Positions 1 through 7,774 of a stretch of DNA of 62,051 bases are shown one piece after another. Source of the DNA: an uncultured bacterium (lineage in GTDB: Bacteria > Cyanobacteriota > Vampirovibrionia > Gastranaerophilales > Gastranaerophilaceae). Where the stretch lies: positions 1 to 62,051 of the forward strand of contig CACYTP010000011.1 of the NCBI GenBank assembly GCA_902777385.1. The letters run 5' to 3'. The translations under genes and the position numbers were made by a program. Below the pieces are notes generated by a model that searched no databases, was not told the DNA's origin, and saw nothing but the letters and a program-made list of their open reading frames with translations. Position 1 is the first letter of the stretch; each line of letters opens with the position of its first letter.

Positions 1-202
1 TAAAGATTTAACACTATCTGAAAGGTCTGACCCCTCACCCGAAAATCTGACTTTCGCTTTGCTCAAGTTGATTTTCTGCCCTCTCCCGACGGTAGAGGGG
101 AAATTCCCTATTCCAAAATAGCTGAACCTCTCAGCTATAAAATCCTGTAAACCCTTACTACGAGAGGATTTTACCCCCCCCCCTATGCTCAATTCCAATC
201 AT
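1..202 (-). other. Poly-G-interrupted leader ORF, read-through frame open to the window edge
   Basis: An ATG at 202-200 follows a good Shine-Dalgarno (GGAGGA) and a promoter at 237-264. The ATG frame encodes MIGIEHRGGGKILS and stops at TAG (158-160), just after a run of ten G (174-183). The frame reached by losing one G (or gaining two) has no stop from the tract to base 1, and begins GGGVKSSRSKGLQDF. The other two copies of this leader lie in front of prepilin-like genes, so a prepilin gene may lie to the left; that part is inference. Bases 31-100 hold a degenerate inverted repeat (CCCCTC near 31, GAGGGG near 95) that looks like an inserted repeat. Confidence 0.45.
138..183 (-). repeat. Poly-G leader cassette, copy 1
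   Basis: Ten G on the minus strand (174-183) are followed by TAAAATCC, a loop with TAGTAAGGGTTTAC, and GGATTTTA. The two arms (138-145 and 166-173) are a perfect 8-bp inverted repeat. The unit is nearly identical to those at 16302-16347 and 39627-39672. Confidence 0.85.
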
Positions 203-236
203 GATAATATCCTCCGTGGTTTTCTAATACATTTTC

Positions 237-264
237 ATTATAACATTTTTTAGGATTATTTCAA
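237..264 (-). promoter_or_regulatory. Sigma70-type promoter of leader copy 1
   Basis: On the minus strand the -35 is TTGAAA (259-264), the spacer is 16 bp and the -10 is TATAAT (237-242) preceded by TGT. It points at the leader ATG at 202. Confidence 0.65.
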
Positions 265-348
265 TCCTTAAATTAGACATAATTGAAATTCTTTTCTCCC
301 CACAGGGAAGATGTTGTTGTAAATTTTCAATTTATATTAAAATTTCCA

Positions 349-357
349 TGCTATAAT
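349..357 (+). promoter_or_regulatory. Extended -10 of the MCE gene, probably leaderless
   Basis: TGCTATAAT ends six bases before the ATG at 364. There is no Shine-Dalgarno in the gap, so transcription would begin at or beside the start codon. The same TGCTATAAT-6-ATG arrangement precedes uvrC. Confidence 0.5.
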
Positions 358-363
358 CTTACT

Positions 364-1059
364 ATGAATTCAAAAACAAAATTCAGATTATTTATGGTAA
401 TAGAGCTTTTGGTATGGCTATTGATAATAGTCCTTTGTGTTGGAGCCATAAAGATTAATATTGCCAAAAAGCAAGGGGAATTAAGAACATATCGCATATT
501 TATGCAGGATATTGACGGGTTAATAGAGGGTTCTTCAGTCAGGTTAATGGGAGTTCCGATAGGGTATGTAAAACATATCAGTATTGTACAGGATCACATT
601 TATGTGAAATTTGTATTGACAAATAAAGATATTGAACTTCCGCAGGGAGTGATTGCAACAACAGAATTTAACGGGATGGCAGGTTCAAAATCGCTTGAAC
701 TTTATCCGCCTGACAAAGTTTCAAAAGCCAGCGGAAACCTTATTGTAGTCAAAAAAACAAGCCGATTGGGAGCAGCTTTGGGATTATTTGATGATATGTT
801 TGCAAAATTTGACTCTATATTGGTACGTTGCAATCATTTTTCAAGTAAGGTTGAAAATATAATGCCGCACGTTCAAAATCCTTCAACAGATCCTGTAGGA
901 GATGCTGACAAAGCAATTGGTATAATGAACAACACTATTGAAGCAGTAAATAACAGACGTTTAGACCTGAAAAAATCATTATCACCAATTTTACCGAAAA
1001 AGAAAACAGAAAATAATATTAATACAGAAGATAACAATGGAGATGAAAAAGATGAATAA
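364..1059 (+). CDS. MlaD/MCE-family outer-membrane lipid transport protein
   Basis: A 231-residue protein with a short basic N-terminus, one membrane helix (about residues 8-30, rich in L, V and I) and one MCE domain (about 40-115). The domain is recognisable from its early stretch, TYRIFMQDIDGLIEGSSVRL followed by MGVPIGYV. The C-terminal half is polar and ends in an acidic, Asn-rich tail. MCE proteins of this layout sit in the inner membrane and carry phospholipids between membranes as part of an ABC (Mla/TGD-type) system; no permease or ATPase partner is next to it. The ATG at 364 is preferred over an upstream in-frame start at 283, which would put 27 non-conserved residues before the helix. 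The gene overlaps upp by 8 bp. Confidence 0.8.
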   Translation: MNSKTKFRLFMVIELLVWLLIIVLCVGAIKINIAKKQGELRTYRIFMQDIDGLIEGSSVRLMGVPIGYVKHISIVQDHIYVKFVLTNKDIELPQGVIATTEFNGMAGSKSLELYPPDKVSKASGNLIVVKKTSRLGAALGLFDDMFAKFDSILVRCNHFSSKVENIMPHVQNPSTDPVGDADKAIGIMNNTIEAVNNRRLDLKKSLSPILPKKKTENNINTEDNNGDEKDE

Positions 1060-1702
1060 GGATAAAGTCAGAGTAATTTCTAATCCTGTTGTACTGCAAA
1101 ACTTATGTACTATGAGGGATAAATCGACTTGCAGTCAGGATGTAAGAATAGCAACAAGAAAGATTACCAGATGTTTGCTGTACGAAGCTGCCAAAAATCT
1201 TCCGCTTGTAGAAAAAGAAATAACAACTCCAATTGCGACATTTAAAGCAAAAACCATTGATACTGATATTAATCTTATCATTTCACCTATTTTAAGGGCA
1301 GGACTTATATTTACGGACGAAGCCATAGATATTCTTCCACAAGCATGTATACGCCACATAGGCATGTATCGGGATGAAAAAACGCTTAAACCTGTCTGGT
1401 ATTATAATAAAGTTCCTATGGAAGCACCAAATCCGGATAAATTTTACATCTATATAACCGATCCTATGCTGGCAACAGGGAATTCTTTGTTAGAAGCGAT
1501 TAAGCTGTACGCTGATAAAGGAATCCCGATAAAAAACATAAAGTGCATTTGTATAATTGCTGCACCTGAGGGAATTGAGAATATTCAAAAGCAATATCCT
1601 GATATTGAAATTATCACCGCCGCAATTGACGAAGGTTTGAATGATAAAGGCTATATTATTCCGGGAATGGGAGATGCCGGAGACAGAATATTTAACACCT
1701 AA
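1052..1702 (+). CDS. upp: Uracil phosphoribosyltransferase
   Basis: Makes UMP from uracil and PRPP in pyrimidine salvage. The 216-residue product has the PRPP-binding loop as YITDPMLATGNSL (family: VDPMLATGxS) and the uracil-binding C-terminus GYIIPGMGDAGDRIFNT. RAGL in the first half is the usual substrate-pocket segment. The ATG at 1052 lies inside the stop region of the MCE gene (ATGAATAA), with GGAG nine bases upstream, which suggests translational coupling. An ATG-less start at 1037 is possible but less likely. Confidence 0.95.
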   Translation: MNKDKVRVISNPVVLQNLCTMRDKSTCSQDVRIATRKITRCLLYEAAKNLPLVEKEITTPIATFKAKTIDTDINLIISPILRAGLIFTDEAIDILPQACIRHIGMYRDEKTLKPVWYYNKVPMEAPNPDKFYIYITDPMLATGNSLLEAIKLYADKGIPIKNIKCICIIAAPEGIENIQKQYPDIEIITAAIDEGLNDKGYIIPGMGDAGDRIFNT

Positions 1703-1720
1703 AAAGAATTACAAATAAAA

Positions 1721-1770
1721 AAACAGAAGCCCTAAAACTGACTTTTTGCACTGTTTTAGGGTTTCTGTTT
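1721..1770 (+). terminator. Bidirectional terminator between upp and the convergent gene
   Basis: Arms 1721-1738 and 1753-1770 pair over about 18 bp (AAACAGAAGCCCTAAAAC) with one mismatch and a 14-base loop. There are A and T runs on both sides, so it can serve both converging genes. Confidence 0.8.
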
Positions 1771-1790
1771 ACTGTTCAAAACTTCTTTTA

Positions 1791-2195
1791 TTAATCAACT
1801 GAGTATCTTCTTGCCATTTTTTTAAACGATCTTTCGTTTATTCTGTCAGTTAATCCAAAGGATGAATGATACCCTCTTGTCAAACTTTTTCTTGGAATAA
1901 AATTCAGTACATCAGCAAGTTCTGCACCCATAGAATTTTCTTTAACACGGCTAATCATAATTTTATACAAAGGTTCACCGTGATAATGTACAGGATCTTT
2001 TGAGCCGGCTCTTGTAGATACCTGTCTTACTATAACGTCATGCCCCTGCAATAATCTATCCAATGATGGAGAATCAAATTGCATCAATGTTTCCAACAAT
2101 CTTGGATCCCAATTTGAGCCTTTAATTTTTACTCTACCGCTAAAACTTGTATTATTTGTATTTACAGGATTAAGTCCAACCGGTGCTATATACAT
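1791..2195 (-). CDS. Hypothetical lineage-specific protein
   Basis: A 134-residue protein not recognised. It starts MYIAPVGLNPVNTNNTSFSG. This Asn-rich stretch ending in SF(S/K)G also occurs near the N-terminus of the large protein at 12543-15050, so it may be a shared tag of proteins in this lineage. The rest is basic and soluble, with no membrane helix. AAAGGAGAA precedes the ATG, supporting both the start and that the gene is real. It faces upp tail to tail across a terminator. Confidence 0.6.
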   Translation of the reverse strand: MYIAPVGLNPVNTNNTSFSGRVKIKGSNWDPRLLETLMQFDSPSLDRLLQGHDVIVRQVSTRAGSKDPVHYHGEPLYKIMISRVKENSMGAELADVLNFIPRKSLTRGYHSSFGLTDRINERSFKKMARRYSVD

Positions 2196-2306
2196 ATATA
2201 TTTTTCTCCTTTGTCTCTTAGTATGCCCTATTAAAACATGAAAAAATATTTTTTTGCGTTTTTTTTAAAAATTGCATAAAATTTCTTAACATGTTACCAT
2301 TTCGGT

Positions 2307-2804
2307 ATGTACGAGATAAAAAAACAGATATACCTTACACTTACTAAAAATCAAAAATCAGCTTTATGTAATTTTTTAAGAGCTCTCGTTAAAAAGTCAG
2401 AAGAGCTTGATACAGAGGAAATTTTAAATAAATTTCTTGAAGATGAAAAATATTATCTTGAAATTAATGCCTCAAGATTTGAATTTTTGGAAGATTTGTT
2501 ACACGACAACACTTTTCTTGCCGATACAGAACTTTATATACATGAATGCAAAAAATATTACGATTACAAGAAAAAACAGGAACCGCTTAGACAAGCTAAA
2601 AAAGAATATGATAAGAAATTAAGAAAACAGGCTCAAGAATTTAAAATGGGAAAAGAACCGCCTACGCAAAAACAGTTATACTACTATGACAAATTATGCA
2701 AAAAATATAATATTGAAAAAATAGAACTATCATCAAAACTTGAGGCACGAAACGAAATAGATAAAATTATTACTGAACACGAAAAAGATAATACATTGCC
2801 ATAA
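2307..2804 (+). CDS. Hypothetical charged helical protein
   Basis: A 165-residue, Lys/Glu-rich, probably all-helical protein, not recognised. The C-terminal 45 residues (PPTQKQLYYYDKLCKKYNIE, then an EA..EIDKII-like segment) resemble the short TxxQ...EA..I helical module found at the ends of assorted bacterial proteins; its function is unknown. The start has no clear Shine-Dalgarno; TACCAT lies six bases upstream, so a leaderless start is possible. nadE follows 45 bases downstream with its own -10 (TATAAT near 2813). Confidence 0.6.
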   Translation: MYEIKKQIYLTLTKNQKSALCNFLRALVKKSEELDTEEILNKFLEDEKYYLEINASRFEFLEDLLHDNTFLADTELYIHECKKYYDYKKKQEPLRQAKKEYDKKLRKQAQEFKMGKEPPTQKQLYYYDKLCKKYNIEKIELSSKLEARNEIDKIITEHEKDNTLP

Positions 2805-2849
2805 AATTTTTATATTATAATTTAACAGTAAGCTTCAAAAGAGGGAAAA

Positions 2850-4808
2850 ATGGATAAAAAGATTTACGAACTTAGCGAATTAATAGATAAAGATTTAGCA
2901 GAAAATATTTACACCAAAGAAGAGAAATTTAAACTTGCAGAAAAATATAAAAGCTGTATTCCGGAAAATGCAATGGTTCTTGCTCAAGCTAACCCAATTT
3001 CAGGGAATATAAAATACAACGCACTAAAAGCAAAAAAATGGATTGAATGGGCAGAAATCCTCGGGATAAAAACTATCGTTTTCCCTGAAGCATTTTTAAT
3101 GGGAATTCCATTTGGAGATTACTTACTTAAATTTCCTGTTATAGTTGAAGAATGCTGTGAATGGATGAACGCTCTTGCCCAACTTACCCGAAATACAAAA
3201 GTTATAATTGGATTTGTTGAATCTAATAATTCAGATAAAAACAAAAAATATTACAACTCTATTGCAGTTTTAGCAAACGGAAAAATAGAAAAAACTGTTA
3301 AAAAATCTTTATTATTAAACCACGCAGAGTTAAACGATTGCAGATATTTTGAGAGTTCCCCAATTGACAGCGAAAACAGAATTACAACGGCAAGCAATAA
3401 AAAAGCCGGAATAATAATAGGTGAAGATACAGAAAATAACTTTGTCTTTTGCGACAAAAATTTATCCCCTGTTGATACGGTTGAAACTATAATAAAAGAG
3501 CAGCATCCGGATTTTTTGATAAACTGTTCTGCCTCTGTTACAAGAACAAAAAAGGAACAGTTAAAACATAATATGCTATCTTCTGCCGCAATAAAGTTTC
3601 ATACACCGATTGTGTATGTTAATCAGGTAGGTTCTTCCGATTGCTTATCCTTTGATGGGGCAAGCAGGGTGTATGACGCTGACGGGCAATTAATATACCG
3701 TGCAAAATCCTATGAAGAACAGTTCTTTATCATTGATATTTTTGATAATGAAGGACAAATCTACCCGCTACCAAAAGGACTTGAAAAAGCACTAAATTTA
3801 CAAAAAGAATTCAGTCTAAACTACGAACCTGATTTAGAAAGAACGTATAAAACAATCATTCAGTCCATTCGTGATTATTTTAAGAAAACAGGATTTAAGC
3901 GCGCATGTCTGGGACTTTCAGGGGGATTGGACTCTACGGTATGTGCCGTATTACTGGCTGATGCCATTGGGAAAGAAAATGTATTCGGGATAAGCATGCC
4001 GTCAAAAATAACAAGTTTGGAAAGTAAAAACGATGCAAAAGAACTGGCAGAAAATCTGGGAATAAGCTTCCTTGAAGTTCCGATAAAAGAAATATATGAC
4101 GTTATCAGAGAAAAATTTAATAATTTATTTTCACAGATGGAAAAGAACTGGAATTTCAGATATAAACAGTCATATACGAATGACAATATTCAAGCAAGAA
4201 CAAGAGCCACTATTCTTTGGGGAATAGCAAACGAATTTGAGAAATGCTTACCTATTGCGACTTCTGACAAATCCGAAGCATATATGGGCTATGCAACAAT
4301 TAACGGAGATATGTCAGGAGGATATGCACCTATAGCTGACGTTACAAAGACTAAGCTTTTTGCACTCGCAAAATGGATGAATAAAAACAGGGAACAGAAA
4401 AATTCAATACCTCAATCTATAATTGATAAACGTCCGGGAGCAGAATTAGCAATTAATCCTAAAACAGGGAAACCGCTTTTGGCAGAAGAAGCTCTTATGC
4501 CTTACGAATTTTTAGACGAAATTATCTGGCGTGTAGAAAATCTTAACCAGTCAATAAACGATATGATTAACATTGAATTTTTATACGAAAAAACAGAACC
4601 TGTTTCCAAAGAACAAAAACTGGAATGGCTTGAAAAATTCTTCCACAGAATGGCTGCAGCAGGATATAAATGGTCAATATTACCGCCTGCACCTATTGTA
4701 GATGAACATTCAATAAACAGTGCAGAATATCACCAGCCAATAATATCTTCAGGAATTAATTACAAAAAAACACACCTTGAAGATAAGATTGCTTTAATAA
4801 ATGACTGA
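2850..4808 (+). CDS. nadE: NAD+ synthetase, glutamine-type with altered glutaminase site
   Basis: Makes NAD+ from deamido-NAD+. The 652-residue protein has a nitrilase-type glutaminase domain (about 35-320) and a synthetase domain (about 330-620) with the ATP pyrophosphatase loop SGGLDSTVCAVLLAD, the NIQARTRATIL helix and the S-D-KSE loop. In the glutaminase domain the catalytic Glu (E80, in FPEAF) and Lys (K152, in KKSLLLNH) are visible. The nucleophile segment, normally ICED, reads IGED: Gly191, codon GGT. If the read is right, glutamine hydrolysis should be lost and the enzyme would use free ammonia. AGAGGG precedes the ATG. The stop abuts the mutL stop with no gap. Confidence 0.93.
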   Translation: MDKKIYELSELIDKDLAENIYTKEEKFKLAEKYKSCIPENAMVLAQANPISGNIKYNALKAKKWIEWAEILGIKTIVFPEAFLMGIPFGDYLLKFPVIVEECCEWMNALAQLTRNTKVIIGFVESNNSDKNKKYYNSIAVLANGKIEKTVKKSLLLNHAELNDCRYFESSPIDSENRITTASNKKAGIIIGEDTENNFVFCDKNLSPVDTVETIIKEQHPDFLINCSASVTRTKKEQLKHNMLSSAAIKFHTPIVYVNQVGSSDCLSFDGASRVYDADGQLIYRAKSYEEQFFIIDIFDNEGQIYPLPKGLEKALNLQKEFSLNYEPDLERTYKTIIQSIRDYFKKTGFKRACLGLSGGLDSTVCAVLLADAIGKENVFGISMPSKITSLESKNDAKELAENLGISFLEVPIKEIYDVIREKFNNLFSQMEKNWNFRYKQSYTNDNIQARTRATILWGIANEFEKCLPIATSDKSEAYMGYATINGDMSGGYAPIADVTKTKLFALAKWMNKNREQKNSIPQSIIDKRPGAELAINPKTGKPLLAEEALMPYEFLDEIIWRVENLNQSINDMINIEFLYEKTEPVSKEQKLEWLEKFFHRMAAAGYKWSILPPAPIVDEHSINSAEYHQPIISSGINYKKTHLEDKIALIND

Positions 4809-6620
4809 TTAAGCGTTTCTCTGAAACCAGCCTGCAAGCTCCTTATGAGAAATTATTTTGTTAATCGGACGACCGTGAGGACAAGTATATGGCATTTTTG
4901 TCGTACGCCATTTTTTAATTATTTCCTGCATTTGCCACAATGATAACTTCTGTCCGGCTTTCACAGAAGCCTTACAAGCGGTAGTTTTTAATATATGCTC
5001 TTCCAATCCGTCAATATTACCTTCAATATTTTCTAAAATATCACTCAAAATCTCTTTCGGATTAACTTTTGAAAGTAATTGCGGAACTTTTCTGAACACA
5101 AGTTCAGTATCAGACGTAAATTCAATTCCGTACCCGTATCGTTCAAACTTTTCTTTATTTTCTTTTATAATTTCAGCCTCTGTAGCAGAAACCGATAACA
5201 CATCAGATATAAATACAAGCTGTGAAGTAATCTCTTTTTCAGATTTTAGTTTCTCATAATTATATCTTTCTTCAGCAATATGCTGATCTACAATTTCCAA
5301 ACCATCTTCAAGTTCAATTAAAATATATGTGTTTTTATACTGACCTACTATAATATCTTCCGGCTCTGTATTTTGGTTGACAGATTCAAAAAATTTATTC
5401 TGAGTTACATTTGAAATAGTATTAAACTCAGGTATTTGAGGCCTTTTAATATTTCCGTCAGAATCTTCTTGTACAAATATTTCATCTTTTTCTTTATCTA
5501 AAATAACATTAGACTGCTCTTTTTTGGTAAAAATAGATACTACATTTTCTTCTTTTGCAGGTACGTTATCCTGTTCAGAAGGAATTTGTACCGCAAAATC
5601 AGATGTCGAAGGCACCTCTTTTGGTTCTTCTTTATAATTAGAAAGTCCCCCGAGAATTCCTGACATAATAAAATTAAATACCTGATTTACATTCTTATAG
5701 CGAACCTCCTTCTTAGACGGATGAACGTTCACATCAACATCAGAAGGCGGTATTTGAAGATTCAATACAACAAAAGGATATTTCCCGTTTGCCATCAAAT
5801 CTCTGTACGCCATATCTATTGCCTTTTGGAATACAGGGCATTTAACTGTTCTTGAATTTATATAAATATGATAATCTTTTTTGCTGGAACGTGTATAATC
5901 AGGAGTACTGACATAACCATAGATTTTTAATCCCGCAAGTTCATCCGTTTTTAAGACTTCTTTAAGGCTATCAGTTACAGATGAAGAAAAAATTTCTTTT
6001 AAGTTTCGTTTTAAGTCATCCTGAGCAGTTGTTTTTAAAACAGTTTTACCGTTTTTCTTTAATTCAAAAGCTATACTCGGATTTATAACAGCTATAGCCT
6101 GCACAATCTCCTGAATATAAGAAAATTCGGTATTAGGATTTCTTAAAAATTTAAGTCTTGCAGGAATATTATAAAATAAATCTTTAACTTCCATTATAGT
6201 ACCGACTGCACAACCGGTAGGAACCTGTTTAACTTCAGAATTTTCACATACTACTTTAGTCCCGTTATCAAAATCTTTTGTTCTCGTAGTACAAGTCAGC
6301 TTTGAGATAGATATAATACTTGATAAAGCTTCCCCTCTAAAACCAAGAGTTTCTATATCAAACAAATCCTCTTCATTTTGAATTTTACTTGTTGCGTGTT
6401 TTGAAAAAGCAAGCATAATATCTTCCGGATGAATACCTGTACCATTATCGGCAACACGAATATTTCTGCATTCATTAGATATTTCAACACTGATTTTGGT
6501 CGCACCGGCATCAACAGAATTTTCTACAAGCTCTTTTACAACTGATGCCGGACGTTCTATAACTTCTCCTGCCGCAATCTGGTTTATCAAATGTTTTGAC
6601 AGCTGCTTTATTCGTCCCAT
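4809..6620 (-). CDS. mutL: DNA mismatch repair protein MutL
   Basis: A 603-residue MutL. The GHKL ATPase domain shows VVKELVENSVDAGA, ADNGTGI, HATSKI and TLGFRGEALSSI. After a variable acidic linker (about 335-430) comes the endonuclease dimerisation domain with DQHIAEERYNYE, the form of DQHA(x)2E(x)4E with Ile for Ala, then ACKASVKAGQ and CPHGRP. It should therefore be a nicking MutL, as in bacteria without MutH. The ATG at 6620 follows GAGAGGGG at good spacing; an upstream TTG overlaps that site and is less likely. No mutS is nearby. Confidence 0.95.
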   Translation of the reverse strand: MGRIKQLSKHLINQIAAGEVIERPASVVKELVENSVDAGATKISVEISNECRNIRVADNGTGIHPEDIMLAFSKHATSKIQNEEDLFDIETLGFRGEALSSIISISKLTCTTRTKDFDNGTKVVCENSEVKQVPTGCAVGTIMEVKDLFYNIPARLKFLRNPNTEFSYIQEIVQAIAVINPSIAFELKKNGKTVLKTTAQDDLKRNLKEIFSSSVTDSLKEVLKTDELAGLKIYGYVSTPDYTRSSKKDYHIYINSRTVKCPVFQKAIDMAYRDLMANGKYPFVVLNLQIPPSDVDVNVHPSKKEVRYKNVNQVFNFIMSGILGGLSNYKEEPKEVPSTSDFAVQIPSEQDNVPAKEENVVSIFTKKEQSNVILDKEKDEIFVQEDSDGNIKRPQIPEFNTISNVTQNKFFESVNQNTEPEDIIVGQYKNTYILIELEDGLEIVDQHIAEERYNYEKLKSEKEITSQLVFISDVLSVSATEAEIIKENKEKFERYGYGIEFTSDTELVFRKVPQLLSKVNPKEILSDILENIEGNIDGLEEHILKTTACKASVKAGQKLSLWQMQEIIKKWRTTKMPYTCPHGRPINKIISHKELAGWFQRNA

Positions 6621-6746
6621 ATCACATACCCCTCTCAACCATAATTTACTCCAAACAAAATTTCATCTAAATGTTTGATTACAAATTTGATACATTTCTA
6701 TAAGATTGTAGAGTAACAAAATATTACACAAGGGGAGAGGGATAAT

Positions 6747-7619
6747 TTGGCTGGATTAGGTAATAACACAAAATTAAAACCGTCAAAAAAAGCAGACTTG
6801 CAGGTTGTTAAACCGGTTAAAACAACGAAATATAGTGATATAAACCTTAATGCTTGGAAGGATTACGACCACGTCTTAACAGGTACTCTTTGGCAATTTC
6901 CGTCAAGATTGAGAGAACACGGACATTCAAATGAATATCACGGGAATTACATCCCTCAAATTGCCCAGCAAATGTATGAAAGATATACAAAGAAAAATGA
7001 TATCGTTCTTGATTTGTTTTTCGGTTCAGGTACATCAGGTATTGAAGCAATCAATATGGGCAGACGCTGTATTGGAGTTGAATTAAAAGATGAACTTGCT
7101 GAAAAAGTTTCGGAAAAATTTACCCCAAAACAATTGGTAACAGATGTAAACATAATTTGTGCAGACTCAGCATCTCAACTTGCTGTGGATAAAGTTAAAA
7201 CAAGACTTGATATTATGGGTGAAGAAAAAGCACAATTTTTGATGCTTCACCCGCCTTATGATGATATTATTAAATTCTCCGATAAGAAAGAAGATTTATC
7301 TAACTGTGAATCAACTGAACAATTTTATGATTTGTTTGAAAAAGTTGCAAAAAACGGTTACGACCTATTAGAAAAAGGCAGATTTGCCTGTCTTATAATC
7401 GGAGATAGCTACAAAAATTCTGAAGTCCAGCCTCTTGGTTTTGAGTGTATGAACAGAATGAGAAAACTGGGCTTTACTCTGAAATCAACAATTGTTAAAG
7501 ACATACAGGGTAATGAAAGAGGTAAAGGCAGAACCGCAAATTTATGGAGATACAGAGCATTAGCCGGAGGATTCAGTATTTTTACTCACGAATACATATT
7601 TGTATTCCAAAAAGCTTAA
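6747..7619 (+). CDS. DNA N4/N6 adenine/cytosine methyltransferase, orphan
   Basis: A 290-residue SAM-dependent DNA methyltransferase. Motif I is DLFFGSGTSGIEAINMG, closing with GVE for SAM. The catalytic motif IV is HPPYDDIIKF, a His form of (D/N/S)PPY. The N-terminal block TLWQFPSRLREHGHSNEYHG and C-terminal ANLWRYRALAGGF are the other conserved stretches. Motif I precedes motif IV. The start is TTG at 6747, four to five bases after a strong GGGGAGAGGG; no ATG fits. No restriction enzyme gene is adjacent, so it is probably regulatory or protective. Target base and site cannot be told from sequence. Confidence 0.8.
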   Translation: MAGLGNNTKLKPSKKADLQVVKPVKTTKYSDINLNAWKDYDHVLTGTLWQFPSRLREHGHSNEYHGNYIPQIAQQMYERYTKKNDIVLDLFFGSGTSGIEAINMGRRCIGVELKDELAEKVSEKFTPKQLVTDVNIICADSASQLAVDKVKTRLDIMGEEKAQFLMLHPPYDDIIKFSDKKEDLSNCESTEQFYDLFEKVAKNGYDLLEKGRFACLIIGDSYKNSEVQPLGFECMNRMRKLGFTLKSTIVKDIQGNERGKGRTANLWRYRALAGGFSIFTHEYIFVFQKA

Positions 7620-7651
7620 TTTTTATCAATCCCGAAAATATATTACTCAGT

Positions 7652-7683
7652 AAAAACAGTTCTCATTCAAGAGAACTGTTTTT
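7652..7683 (+). terminator. Terminator after the methyltransferase
   Basis: A perfect 13-bp stem (AAAAACAGTTCTC, loop ATTCAA, GAGAACTGTTTTT) with a T run. Confidence 0.85.
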
Positions 7684-7774
7684 GTAAATATTTGTAAACA
7701 TAATTTAAACATGCGAATATTCTTGCTTTGAGAATTTTTTATATATTTAAGTTTACAACGAGAGAGTATTTTTT

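Noticed and set aside
283-363. Longer N-terminus for the MCE protein
   Set aside because: It runs through the -10 and adds a non-conserved stretch before the membrane helix.
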